Positions 17,179 through 26,244 of a DNA stretch of 64,000 nt are shown here, piece after piece. Each line of letters begins with the position of its first letter. The first letter of the stretch is position 1. Made by a program: the position numbers and the translations under genes. The stretch lies in NCBI RefSeq assembly GCF_014698505.1, contig NZ_JACJTD010000009.1, positions 62,001 to 126,000 on the forward strand, read 5' to 3'. Source of the DNA: Nostoc foliaceum FACHB-393. GTDB lineage: Bacteria > Cyanobacteriota > Cyanobacteriia > Cyanobacteriales > Nostocaceae. The notes below the pieces were generated by a model. It worked only from the letters and a program-made list of their open reading frames with translations. It searched no databases and had not been told where the DNA came from.

Positions 17179-18597
17179 ATGTTCTTAGATAATTTTCCGC
17201 AAAAATTACGCAAAGAAGCACAACTATGGAGGGATGAAGGATTAATTAGTTCTTCGCTGTATGAGCAAATAGCAGAACGTTATCAATTTAAAAACCTGGA
17301 AGCTGCTGCACGCGATCGCAATAAAGCGATCGCAATAGCTGTGGGTAGCATCCTTTTGTGCTTAGGCATAATTACCTTTGTAGCAGCAAACTGGCAAGCA
17401 GGATCGCGAGAAGTCAAGTTTATTCTGCTGATGAGTTTGTTTTTTACGATCGCTATTACTGGTTTTTACACCTGGAGACCACCTGAAGGAAAGAAGCCAG
17501 AACGAAGCAAACGTCTACTGGGAGAGGGGTTGCTAATTTTAAGCGCCTTCATTTTCGGTGCAAATTTACTGCTGATGGCCCAGATGTTCAATATTGCCGG
17601 TTCAGCTTCCCAACTTTTTCTCGCCTGGGGGCTGGGTGTTGTGGTGATGGCCTTCGGTTTGTCTTTAAATTCTTTAGGAATTCTGTCAATTGTTCTCGTA
17701 GAAATCGGGTACTGGACTGGACTAGAAGACTTGTGGTACTCTTCAGGTGAGTTAACTTGGTCGCGCCTAGTGGTGCAGCATATGCCTTTATTGGCATGGC
17801 TGGTCTTTGTACCCTTAGCCTACTTCTGTCGCTCACGTTGGATTTTTGGTCTAGCAGCCTTTGTTTTTGCTAGTTCCTTACAAGCCAACCTCAATCCTCT
17901 GCCACTGCTGAATTATGCTGATATAGCCCCTTGGGTGGCATCTTTTGCTTTTGCACTCCCACCTGCATTATTCTGGAGTTATGATGATCTGCTGTTTCCA
18001 ACCATAAATTACAGGTTGTTTCAATCTCTGGCCCGTAATTTAGCGCTGGTAAGCTTCGGGATTGTCTTTTACGTTCTGTCTTTTCGTTGGGTCTGGGAAT
18101 CTCCAGATTATGGTTATAATCAGCCAACGACTTTGACAAACTTATTTGAGTCTCTGCCGATCATCGATTTGGGAATTCTCAGTGGCTTGGCCGTATTGCA
18201 ATGGTTGTTTCTACTGCGTCAAAGAAATAACCCACCGCGTCGCGAAGTGATTTTCACGACAGCTGTTATTGGTACTTTTCTTGCGTTTATTGCCATAGTA
18301 CCTTTTTGGCATCAAACTATCAGCCGGATTGATGAACTCGGTGTTTTTATTTTCAATGTACTTCTAGCAACATTAGCCTGGGGACTAATTCAAGAAGGAT
18401 TGAAATTAAGCAACAGAAGTTCCTTTTGGGGCGGTATGTTGTTAGTAACACTGCAAATTATCAGTCGGGTGCAAGAGTACGATACCGATTTACTTTTCAA
18501 GTCCCTAGTCTTTGTTTTGTGCGGTTCTGCTTTAATTAGCGCTGGACTCTGGTTTGAACGCCGCCTACCTGGTGGTAGCTCTACAAGTAAGAAGTAG
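17179..18597 (+). CDS. DUF2157 polytopic membrane protein
   Basis: A 472-residue protein. A soluble head (residues 1-50, LRKEAQLWRDEGLISSSLYEQIAERY) and at least ten hydrophobic segments follow, starting with AIAIAVGSILLCLGIITFVAANW, the signature start of DUF2157. Function is not known. In many bacteria DUF2157 lies next to a GDYXXLXY protein, and exactly such a gene follows here (18815), so the two probably form one membrane unit. The ATG at 17179 follows GGAGAAGG, a good ribosome-binding site. Confidence 0.88.
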   Translation: MFLDNFPQKLRKEAQLWRDEGLISSSLYEQIAERYQFKNLEAAARDRNKAIAIAVGSILLCLGIITFVAANWQAGSREVKFILLMSLFFTIAITGFYTWRPPEGKKPERSKRLLGEGLLILSAFIFGANLLLMAQMFNIAGSASQLFLAWGLGVVVMAFGLSLNSLGILSIVLVEIGYWTGLEDLWYSSGELTWSRLVVQHMPLLAWLVFVPLAYFCRSRWIFGLAAFVFASSLQANLNPLPLLNYADIAPWVASFAFALPPALFWSYDDLLFPTINYRLFQSLARNLALVSFGIVFYVLSFRWVWESPDYGYNQPTTLTNLFESLPIIDLGILSGLAVLQWLFLLRQRNNPPRREVIFTTAVIGTFLAFIAIVPFWHQTISRIDELGVFIFNVLLATLAWGLIQEGLKLSNRSSFWGGMLLVTLQIISRVQEYDTDLLFKSLVFVLCGSALISAGLWFERRLPGGSSTSKK

Positions 18598-18611
18598 TGC
18601 AAAAGACGAAA

Positions 18612-18716
18612 GAATTCAGGAGTCAGAATTCAGGAGTCAGAATTCAGGAAAAGTTCACTAAATCTAAAATTGAATGATTCCTAACTCCTAACTCTTAACT
18701 CCTAACTCCTAACTAA
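18612..18716. repeat. Short tandem repeats between DUF2157 and GDYXXLXY genes
   Basis: Three copies of attcaggagtcaga (about 18612-18650) and, further on, several copies of cctaactc (about 18680-18715). The second set is roughly the reverse complement in style of the first, so the transcript could fold. Typical Nostoc STRR material with no coding content. Confidence 0.6.
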
Positions 18717-18814
18717 AAATCTCTGTGCGTCAAAGTTTTTAAAGTTTCTCTGCGTTAGTCCTAATCTCGTTACTTTTGACCTCCTCAATACCTCTGCTTT
18801 TTAGGACTACGCTC

Positions 18815-19525
18815 ATGACTAATAGTTCTTCTGAATCTAAAAATAAACCCTTGTCTCCCGAAGCCGAATTCTCCAGTAAGGTGACTTTTCGGGATTACTT
18901 GATTGCTACTGAACAAAAATCGAATAAGCCCTTACCTTTTTGGCGGTTACTAGCTCCCCTGGCGCTGCAAACAGGGCTAATTATGGCAGTACCAGCCCAA
19001 GCGCTTTATACAGATGTGACAGGTAAGACGGTGATTTTGCAAACCGTACCTGTAGACCCTAACAATGTGCTAGAAGGTAACACCTTAGCCTTAGATTACA
19101 ACATATCCCGTACCGCAAATTTGAGCAGACTGCCGGGTTGGCAAACATTAGTTAGCAGAGGTCGTGGAAGCGGCAGACGATTACCTGAAGGAACCAACAT
19201 TTACGTGACTTTGCAAGAGCAAATATCCTCTGGCCGAGGTGTTCCTAGAGCTTGGAGACCGTTACGAGTGACTAGCGATCGCCCCACAACTCTTAGAGCC
19301 AATCAGGTAGCCTTAAAAGGTGTTTATCAGGATGGTTCTGTTAACTACGGCTTAGAAACCTATTACATCCCAGAAAACCAACGGCAGCAGATTAGGAATG
19401 ATTTGCAAGCCCAACGCGCCCGCAGAGGGCAAGTACCCCCTATTGTGGTGAAGGCGAAAGTAGATCCACAGGGTAAGGCAGTCCCAGTTAGTATGTGGGT
19501 GCGCGATCGCAACTATCGCTTTTAA
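18815..19525 (+). CDS. GDYXXLXY-type membrane-anchored protein
   Basis: About 236 residues. One membrane segment (about 50-70: LLAPLALQTGLIMAVPAQAL) is followed by an exported domain with TVPVDPNNVLEGNTLALDY, the local form of the GDYxxLxY signature, and a KGVYQDGSVNYGLETYYIPE block typical of the family. The ATG at 18815 has AGGA upstream; an in-frame TTG at 18776 is less likely. It follows the DUF2157 gene with a 217-bp repeat-bearing gap and ends at a clear terminator. The protein is probably the extracytoplasmic partner of the DUF2157 protein; function unknown. Confidence 0.8.
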   Translation: MTNSSSESKNKPLSPEAEFSSKVTFRDYLIATEQKSNKPLPFWRLLAPLALQTGLIMAVPAQALYTDVTGKTVILQTVPVDPNNVLEGNTLALDYNISRTANLSRLPGWQTLVSRGRGSGRRLPEGTNIYVTLQEQISSGRGVPRAWRPLRVTSDRPTTLRANQVALKGVYQDGSVNYGLETYYIPENQRQQIRNDLQAQRARRGQVPPIVVKAKVDPQGKAVPVSMWVRDRNYRF

Positions 19526-19574
19526 GCTGTTAGGCAAATAAACATTGCATATTTACACGCAAGGTTTGTCTCCG

Positions 19575-19608
19575 TCTGAGTGCCAATTTCCGGCGCTCAG
19601 AATTTTTT
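19575..19608 (+). terminator. Rho-independent terminator after the GDYXXLXY gene
   Basis: TCTGAGTGCC (19575-19584) pairs with GGCGCTCAGA (19592-19601), one mismatch, 7-base loop, followed by aTTTTTT. Confidence 0.8.
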
Positions 19609-19866
19609 GTTTGTCATTTTTATTTACAAATGACAAACAGAAAAATGAATCTTGATGCCCTTATTTAGTACCATTTGTCAGAGATTAAGATAATTACACT
19701 AATGTATCGAGGGTGCAGTCTAAGTGGACAAATCCAAATTGTAGACTGTCTTTTGCAGGGCTTTAACTCTCCAGAAATATTTATTTATTTAATAAGTTAA
19801 TTTTAATACTGGAAGACGAGTTAACACTCTTAGTATTCAGTTGACTCTAAGTATTTCAGTACATGG

Positions 19867-19894
19867 GTAGGGGCACAACATGTTGTGCCCCTAC
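19867..19894. repeat. 28-bp perfect palindrome
   Basis: gtaggggcacaaca followed by its exact reverse complement tgttgtgcccctac. It is intergenic in the 19526-20392 gap, which otherwise shows no gene, only AT-rich sequence upstream of the RTX-like gene. This is a dispersed-repeat type in Nostoc. Confidence 0.6.
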
Positions 19895-20392
19895 GATTAT
19901 CTGTACCTCACTAAGTCGCAATCTGCTGTAAACAACTGTCAACTTGTCATGTACAATCGCCTGAACCGAGGGTTACAAAGCATCCAGAATTTTATAACCC
20001 GCAACTTCGGTTATTATGCCAACGGTGGGATCAAAATATAAAGAATACATAAAAAACAGTATTCTACTATACATTTTTCAACAAAAAACATGAAGATTTT
20101 GCAAAGATATTGATTTCAATATAGACATCTAAGTAAATTTTCGCTACGTAAGTACTATCAATTTGTTAACTGTTTCTTCTTTTCAAGAATCGAATAACAG
20201 ATTATTTTTTGTCATTAACACTCTTAAAGGTTGTTGGGATCATGACAAATAATTCGTTAATCAATACTTGTCAAGTCTGGAACTTCTAGTTCTGACTGTG
20301 TGAACTTCTGAGATCAGAATTCACACTTATTGAAAGAGCAAGACTTTCAGGGGTTAAAGCTCTATCACACTCAATTGAGGAGAGTTAATATT

Positions 20393-21865
20393 ATGCCCAG
20401 ACTAATTGTTTCTTTTCCCGCGATCATAGGCACCTCTGGTTCTGATCTAGTAGTCGGCCAAGAGGATAATGCATTCCCAGCAATTGGAATTGAGGTTCTA
20501 AAAAACGGAGTCATTGATACTCAAGGAGGTAACGACACTATTGAGGGTAGTGGCACTGGCGGAGAGAGTAACACCGACTTTGGCGGCACAGGCACTGGCA
20601 TTGCTAACAGTGGCATTATCAATGCAGGTAGAGGAAACGACACTATCTCTGGCACAGGTATTGGCGGAGAGCAGAATACCAGCGGAAGTGGCGGCACAGG
20701 CACAGGCATTGCTAACAGTGGCATCATCAATGCGGGCAGGGGAGACGATACTATCTCTGGGACAGGCACTGGCGGTTCAGGCTATCGGGGTTACACTCGA
20801 CCTGGTATAGGTATCTCTAACACTCAGGGCGGCTACATTAATGGAGGAGATGGAAAAGATTCGATCTTCGGAACCGGACAAGGAGGCGATAATAATTATT
20901 CCATTGAAGACCTTAACTCTGCTATAGGAATTAATAATACTCAGGATAGCCGCATTGATGGAGGAAAAGGTAACGACGAAATCACCGGAACTGGAATTGG
21001 AGTTCGTAACGGGCCTAGTACAGGAATCTCTAACACTGAGGGTAGCAATATTAATGGAGGAGAAGGGAACGATTCCATCTCCGGAACTGCAACTGGTGGA
21101 TTTTCTTATACAGGAGATGGTACAGGCATCTTCAACAGTGGTGGTAGCGTGATTAGTGGAGGGAAAGGAAACGATTCTATTGTTGGTATCGGCAAAGGCA
21201 GTGATGCCCAGCCAGCCCCTACTGCCGATAGTCCTTCGGCTAACGGTATAGGCATCTCCAACAGCGAGGGTAGCGTGATCAGTGGAGGGCAGGGAAACGA
21301 CTTCATCTCTGGCACAGGCACCGGCGGTGAAGGGAGCTACGATACGCCCTGGGGGGATTATGAACCCGGTGTAGGTATAGGCATTGTTAACAGTGGCATC
21401 ATCAGTTTAGGCGATGGCAAGGATACCATCATCGGTACTGGCATTAGTCAAGGCATAGGTATCGATAATACTAATGGCATTATCTGTGGAGGAGGAGGAG
21501 ATGATACCCTTACTGGGTATGGTGCCAACATTGGTATCCAAGGTGGCACGATTGATGGCGGAAACGGTAACGATTACTTCAAAGCCCGTCGAATTGATGA
21601 TAGCGGTAATCCTATTTCAGACCAAGGGGGCGCGATCGCCGATGTCTTGATTAAGGGTGGATGTGGAGCCGACATATTTGATGTTGGTTACGGTAATGCC
21701 ACAATCAATGGTGGCTGGGGATGGGACAAGCTAATTCTGTCTGATTCCAAAAGTGATTACACCATTTTAGGCAGCTCCAACAATTACACTATTAAACGTG
21801 ATGAGTTCACCCTTAATGTATTGAATGTTGAGGAAATCGTCTTTTTTGGCGCTGCTCCCCAGTAA
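20393..21865 (+). CDS. RTX-like calcium-binding repeat protein (putative type I-secreted)
   Basis: About 490 residues of low-complexity Gly/Asn/Asp repeats. Many nonapeptide-like units GGxGNDxIxG (GGEGNDSISGTATGG, GGKGNDEITG, GGDGKDSIFG) match RTX calcium-binding beta-roll repeats. They are separated by GTGIANSGIINAG-type segments, giving super-repeats of about 30-40 residues. The C-terminus (GGWGWDKLILSDSKSDYTI ... VEEIVFFG) is the non-cleaved type I secretion tail seen in cyanobacterial RTX proteins; no Sec signal is present. ATG 20393 has GAGGAGAG upstream and is preferred to an earlier ORF start. No secretion genes are in the window. Likely a secreted or surface protein; role unknown. Confidence 0.82.
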   Translation: MPRLIVSFPAIIGTSGSDLVVGQEDNAFPAIGIEVLKNGVIDTQGGNDTIEGSGTGGESNTDFGGTGTGIANSGIINAGRGNDTISGTGIGGEQNTSGSGGTGTGIANSGIINAGRGDDTISGTGTGGSGYRGYTRPGIGISNTQGGYINGGDGKDSIFGTGQGGDNNYSIEDLNSAIGINNTQDSRIDGGKGNDEITGTGIGVRNGPSTGISNTEGSNINGGEGNDSISGTATGGFSYTGDGTGIFNSGGSVISGGKGNDSIVGIGKGSDAQPAPTADSPSANGIGISNSEGSVISGGQGNDFISGTGTGGEGSYDTPWGDYEPGVGIGIVNSGIISLGDGKDTIIGTGISQGIGIDNTNGIICGGGGDDTLTGYGANIGIQGGTIDGGNGNDYFKARRIDDSGNPISDQGGAIADVLIKGGCGADIFDVGYGNATINGGWGWDKLILSDSKSDYTILGSSNNYTIKRDEFTLNVLNVEEIVFFGAAPQ

Positions 21866-22000
21866 AGTGTGCTTGGGATTCCTGATCGGATTAGGGAGAG
21901 GCATCTACAACAAAAAACCTTTAATTTTTAGGCCGTAAGTCTCCCACTGAATTCTGTAACTATAATCAGTGGTGAGATACAAGGCGGGTGATGAAGATTG

Positions 22001-22044
22001 CATCTAGGATTGATTTTTTAGAAAGTAAAAATCAATCTTAGATG
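22001..22044. repeat. Inverted repeat upstream of nnr
   Basis: catctaggattgattttt (22001-22018) and aaaaatcaatcttagatg (22027-22044) pair with one mismatch. It is possibly the terminator of the RTX-like gene or a dispersed palindrome. Confidence 0.5.
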
Positions 22045-22164
22045 TATGACGAATCACCAATTATTTTCTTGCTTTTACAAAAAATTATAAAGTTTCAGTT
22101 ACCCTAAAACTTATAACTCAACACGAGCTAAACCATAGCTATCCGGTAACAGGACTCAGGACTG

Positions 22165-23769
22165 ATGCAGAACAGGCAAGAAAAAATTTCGCAAGTAGTA
22201 GTGACTGCTGGGCAAATGCGCGATATTGAAAAGCGGATCTTTGCAGCGGGAATGCCTGTAGTAGCTTTGATGGAAAAAGTGGCGGGATTAATTGCCCGTC
22301 GTATTCAAGAGATCCCCCCAACCTCCGTTAAAAAGGCTTACTCTGTTCCTTTAAACACCCCCTTTTTAAGGGAGTCGCCACAAGCGGGAGGATCTCGTGT
22401 CGGAATTCTTGTCGGCCCAGGTCATAATGGCGGGGATGCTTTAGTAGTAGCGCGTGAATTACACTTTCGTGGGTATGAGATTTGGATTTATTCTCCTTTC
22501 TCTAAGCTTAAGGAATTAACTTCGCAGCACTTGCAGTATGCTCAGAGTTTGGGTATTCCAATTTATCAAACAATTGAGCAACTGCCAGATTCTGATTTGT
22601 TGATTGATGGCTTGTTTGGGTTTGGTTTAGAAAGAAACCTCACCGATCCCATCGCCTCTGCAATTAATCAGCTAAATGAATTGTCTGTGCCGATTTATAG
22701 TATTGATTTACCTTCAGGTTTACACACCGACACAGGCGAAGTATTAGGAACTGCCATTCGCGCCACTTACACTTTTTGCTTGGGTTTATGGAAACTAGCT
22801 TTCTTCCAAGATCAGGCGCTGGAATATCTCGGCAAAGCTGAGTTAATCGATTTCGATATTCCTTTAGCTGATGTAGAAGCTGTTCTAAAAGATGCACCCA
22901 GAATAAAACGTATTACACGAGCAACAGCACTTGCTACTTTACCCCTACCCCGTCCACCAGTCACTCACAAATATAAGGAAGGACATTTACTGCTGATTTG
23001 CGGTTCACGGCGCTATGCAGGTGGAGCAATTTTAACTGGTTTGGGTGCGCGGGCTAGTGGTGTGGGGATGCTTTCGATCGCTGTACCCGAATCGCTGAAA
23101 TCTCTTTTGGTGTCACACTTGCCAGAAGCGTTAATTGTCGGTTGTCCAGAGACGGAAACTGGAGCGATCGCCCAATTGCAATTACCAGAAAACACCGATT
23201 TGAGTTCCTTTAATGCGATCGCTTGTGGCCCTGGTTTAACACGAGATGCGACTCCCATTGTGCAAGAAGTCATAAAAAGCGATTGCCCTTTAATTCTCGA
23301 TGCCGATGGTTTAAATATCTTGGCACAAATGGGAGCGATCGCGACGTTAAAAAAACGTCAACCAGTAACCGTACTCACACCCCACACTGGCGAATTCCAA
23401 CGATTGTTTCCTGATGTCCCCGATGCCAAACATGACAGGGTGCAAGCAGTACGGGAAGCAGCTACGCAAAGTGGGGCTGTAGTGTTGTTGAAAGGGGCAA
23501 GAACTGCGATCGCAAACCCTCAAGGTGCTGTTTGGATTGTTCCTGAAAGTACACCCGCCTTGGCGCGTGGCGGTAGCGGTGACGTGTTAACTGGGCTACT
23601 GGGTGGATTGTTGGCGCAAGCAGCAACTAAACAGATTCCCGTAGAAGATATTGTGGCAACTGCCGCTTGGTGGCATTCGCAAGCCGGTATTTTAGCAGCC
23701 CAAGAGCGTACCGAATTGGGTGTAGATGCTTTTACACTGACACAATATTTGATCAAAGCTCTAACTTAG
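22165..23769 (+). CDS. nnr: Bifunctional NAD(P)H-hydrate epimerase / ADP-dependent NAD(P)H-hydrate dehydratase
   Basis: Cytosolic metabolite-repair enzyme, 534 residues, that restores damaged (hydrated) NADH and NADPH. The N-terminal YjeF_N epimerase domain (1-250) has VGPGHNGGDALVVAREL and IDGLFGFGLER. The C-terminal ribokinase-like dehydratase domain (265-534) has HLLLICGSRRYAGGAILTG, CGPGL and RGGSGDVLTGLLGGLLAQ. Oddity: residues about 50-76, between RIQE and VGILVGPG, are encoded by a palindromic repeat inserted in frame; normal members join these parts with a few residues. The enzyme is probably still active because the insert falls in a surface loop before the first strand (inference). 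Confidence 0.93.
   Translation: MQNRQEKISQVVVTAGQMRDIEKRIFAAGMPVVALMEKVAGLIARRIQEIPPTSVKKAYSVPLNTPFLRESPQAGGSRVGILVGPGHNGGDALVVARELHFRGYEIWIYSPFSKLKELTSQHLQYAQSLGIPIYQTIEQLPDSDLLIDGLFGFGLERNLTDPIASAINQLNELSVPIYSIDLPSGLHTDTGEVLGTAIRATYTFCLGLWKLAFFQDQALEYLGKAELIDFDIPLADVEAVLKDAPRIKRITRATALATLPLPRPPVTHKYKEGHLLLICGSRRYAGGAILTGLGARASGVGMLSIAVPESLKSLLVSHLPEALIVGCPETETGAIAQLQLPENTDLSSFNAIACGPGLTRDATPIVQEVIKSDCPLILDADGLNILAQMGAIATLKKRQPVTVLTPHTGEFQRLFPDVPDAKHDRVQAVREAATQSGAVVLLKGARTAIANPQGAVWIVPESTPALARGGSGDVLTGLLGGLLAQAATKQIPVEDIVATAAWWHSQAGILAAQERTELGVDAFTLTQYLIKALT
22311..22392. repeat. Palindromic dispersed repeat inserted in frame in nnr
   Basis: gatccccccaacctccgtta ... ccccctttttaagggag: arms ctccgttaaaaagg and cctttttaagggag pair with one mismatch. 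The same elements (gatcccccct, ccccccttttt, aagggggg) occur intergenically at about 146-180. Its length keeps the reading frame and adds about 25 residues to the enzyme. Confidence 0.6.
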
Positions 23770-23777
23770 TCAATTCC

Positions 23778-23843
23778 CTCGTTCCCAGTCTCCGACTGGG
23801 AACGAGGAACGAGGAACTGGGAACGAGGAACTGGGAACGAGGA
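23778..23843. terminator. Bidirectional hairpin with tandem repeat between nnr and larC
   Basis: ctcgttcccagtc (23778-23790) and gactgggaacgag (23794-23806) are perfect 13-bp arms with a 3-base loop. They are followed by repeats of gaacgag/gaactgg to 23843. The element lies between convergent genes and probably ends both transcripts; the tail is a heptamer STRR. Confidence 0.6.
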
Positions 23844-23846
23844 GAT

Positions 23847-25142
23847 TCAGCTATTGACTAAATACCAACGCTGTAGCGCCAGCCGTTGAATTTCGCGCCA
23901 GGGAATATTATGTTTTCGGGCTAACTCTGCACAATCTTCATATTCTGGCTGCACATTTGCAATAACTTTTTCTGGTGATTGTCCTTTCCATGCTAGTTTG
24001 ACACGCACTTTGCCATATTCAATTTCCACTTCTTGAATTTCCCGTTGTAAAATGGCGCGTTGCTGAGTTGTTCGCCGAATCCCTAAAGTAGTGGTTTCGC
24101 GGAATACAACAGCTTCACAAGTGAGTAAATTTTCTGGATGACAAATCACAGTCAGCAAAATCCCTGGACGAGACTTTTTCATGCCGATCGCTTGGGTAAA
24201 TACATCCACTGCACCAGCAGCAAACAACGCCTCAAACACATAGCCGATCGCTTGCGGATTCAAATCATCAATTTGGGTTTCTAGTACTGATATCGTTTCT
24301 AAATTTGAGCTATTATCTTCAGAATCGCTGAAATTTGGCTGTAAAGTTGCGCTTTCACCGAACCAGAGGCGTAAAATATTGGGAATGGGTAAATTTATGG
24401 TTCCTGCTCCTAGTCCTATCTGCTTGATAGCGATCGCAGGTGGTGAACCAAAATCTTTTACCAAAGTAGTAGCGATCGCAGCTCCTGTTGGTGTGACCAG
24501 TTCTCTATCAATCCCATTGCTATAAACTGGACAACCCCGCATTTCCCACAGCTTTAATACCGCTGGTACTGGTACCGCCATCTGCCCATGTGCAGCCCGA
24601 ACAGTACCGCCACCAGTCGGGAACGCCGAGCAGTAAAGTAGGGGCCATCCTTCTTCATTGCTCTCAATCCCCAACCAATCCAACCCCAGGCAAGTACCCA
24701 CAATATCTACGATCGCATCTATAGCACCCACTTCATGAAAATGAACTTTTTCAGGAGAAATGCCATGCACCGCCCCTTCTGCTACTGCTAGCTGCCGGAA
24801 TACCGCCAAACTCCAAGCTTCTGCCCGTGATGGCAAACCCGCTTTGAGAATCATCTGCTCTATTTCTGGTAAGTGGCGTGTGTGTTGGTGACTGTGTTCG
24901 TGGTCGTGATGGTGATGATGATCGTGCAGTAAATCCACATGGACTTTAGTCGCCTGCTGACCATTTCGTTGGACAAGTTCTGCCCTTAACTGATATTCCT
25001 GTTCAATACCCAACCCATTGAGTTTTTCAATTAAATACTCCACAGGAACACCCAAACTTACCAAAGCACCCAGGCACATATCACCAGAAATTCCTGTCGG
25101 ACATTGAAGATAAGCAATTTTATTCATAATAAGTTTAGTCAT
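23847..25142 (-). CDS. larC: LarC, nickel-pincer cofactor biosynthesis protein
   Basis: A 431-residue LarC-family protein, which inserts nickel into the pyridinium dithiocarboxylate cofactor used by lactate racemase and relatives. The start AYLQCPTGISGDMCLGALVSLG is typical; a His-rich metal-binding stretch (LLHDHHHHHDHEHSHQH, about residues 72-88) follows; ISPEKVHFHEVGAIDAIVDI and RELVTPTGAAI are family motifs. Two starts are possible (25142, or ATG 25127 giving MNKIAYLQ). It is convergent with nnr and divergent from the Sua5-like gene. No LarA/LarB/LarE is in the window, so the enzyme served is not visible. Confidence 0.9.
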   Translation of the reverse strand: MTKLIMNKIAYLQCPTGISGDMCLGALVSLGVPVEYLIEKLNGLGIEQEYQLRAELVQRNGQQATKVHVDLLHDHHHHHDHEHSHQHTRHLPEIEQMILKAGLPSRAEAWSLAVFRQLAVAEGAVHGISPEKVHFHEVGAIDAIVDIVGTCLGLDWLGIESNEEGWPLLYCSAFPTGGGTVRAAHGQMAVPVPAVLKLWEMRGCPVYSNGIDRELVTPTGAAIATTLVKDFGSPPAIAIKQIGLGAGTINLPIPNILRLWFGESATLQPNFSDSEDNSSNLETISVLETQIDDLNPQAIGYVFEALFAAGAVDVFTQAIGMKKSRPGILLTVICHPENLLTCEAVVFRETTTLGIRRTTQQRAILQREIQEVEIEYGKVRVKLAWKGQSPEKVIANVQPEYEDCAELARKHNIPWREIQRLALQRWYLVNS

Positions 25143-25188
25143 TAGTTAGTAACTTTCTTCCTAGTCCCCAATCCCTACTCTTTGTCCT

Positions 25189-25848
25189 ATGGCAAAAATT
25201 TTCCCAGTTCATCCGGATAATCCTCAGAGTCGCCGAATAGAGGAAATAAAGTCGGCGCTTTCTAGTGGCGCAGTCATGCTTTACCCTACTGATACAGTTT
25301 ATGCGATCGGTTGTGATTTGAATGCCAAGTCGGCGGTAGAACGAGTGCGGCAAATTAAACAGCTAGCAAATGATAAACCACTGACATTTTTATGCCCCTC
25401 GCTTTCAAATGTGGCAACTTATGCCTTCGTAAGTGACACAGCCTATCGAATTATGAAACGCTTAATTCCCGGGCCATACACGTTTTTGCTCCCAGCAACT
25501 AAATTAGTACCGCGATTGGTGCAAAGCCCCAAGCGGAAAACTACTGGAATTAGAGTTCCAAACCATACTGTGTGTTTGGAATTGCTGGCAGCGTTGGGCA
25601 ATCCGATTATTTCAACTTCAGCACATTTGCCACCAGATGAAGCAGATGATGGCATGATTCGGATAGATCCAGCAACTGTTCAGTCGCGGGTAGAGCTATT
25701 TGACCGTTTGGACAAGTTGGTCGACATCATTGTAGATACTGGCGAGGAACCTACATATGAAGTGTCTACCATCTTGGATATGACCGGAGATGAAGCAATG
25801 ATTATACGGAGGGGTTTAGGTTGGGAAGCAGCAGCAGCATGGGTATAA
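25189..25848 (+). CDS. Sua5/YciO/YrdC-family protein (L-threonylcarbamoyladenylate synthase type)
   Basis: A 219-residue YrdC-fold protein. Motifs: YPTDTVYAIGCDLNAKSAVERV, KPLTFLCPSLSN, PGPYTFLLPATK, TTGIRVPNHTVCLELL and ISTSAHLP. It lacks the extra C-terminal Sua5 domain, and KRKTTGIRVP and the acidic DDGMIRIDP part are nearer to the YciO branch. YrdC/TsaC proteins make the t6A tRNA precursor; YciO proteins have weak or uncertain activity. It is divergent from larC with a 46-bp gap, so promoters overlap. Confidence 0.85.
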   Translation: MAKIFPVHPDNPQSRRIEEIKSALSSGAVMLYPTDTVYAIGCDLNAKSAVERVRQIKQLANDKPLTFLCPSLSNVATYAFVSDTAYRIMKRLIPGPYTFLLPATKLVPRLVQSPKRKTTGIRVPNHTVCLELLAALGNPIISTSAHLPPDEADDGMIRIDPATVQSRVELFDRLDKLVDIIVDTGEEPTYEVSTILDMTGDEAMIIRRGLGWEAAAAWV

Positions 25849-26244
25849 GAATTAAACGTTCACAGGCGCACCTCTCCGTTTCGGAAATTGTGATAAAAGC
25901 GACTCCAGTTTTTAAATTGTCATATTTAAAGGCCATGTCTACGACGGGCACAGATGCAATAACAGGATGGGGTAAAAGTCGGTATAGCAAGAGATTTGAC
26001 AACTTTGAGACAATAGTGGGGACATAAGTACCCATGTCAATTTGGTGGCTTGTGAAAAAACCGACACATTGCCATAACCGTAACTCTTTCGTATTTCCTA
26101 CAGTTTTATATATGAGCTTTAGATGTGAGCATTATATACGGCAAGCCTTAATGGATGAATGCCCAAAGATTCACAAGTCTTGGCTAGCCTTGATTGCTGT
26201 GTCTGCGTTGTAATTACGGTGCAATACTACTCCCTGGAAAAGTC

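Noticed and set aside
20514..21321. ORFs in other frames of the RTX-like gene
   Set aside because: Low-complexity shadows of the Gly/Asp repeats, without start signals.
23803..23843. Possible CRISPR or protein-coding repeat
   Set aside because: A short heptamer-type tandem tail of a terminator hairpin between convergent genes.
25821..26027. A 68-codon ORF after the Sua5-like gene
   Set aside because: Overlaps the end of the Sua5-like gene in another frame, has no domain and no ribosome-binding site.
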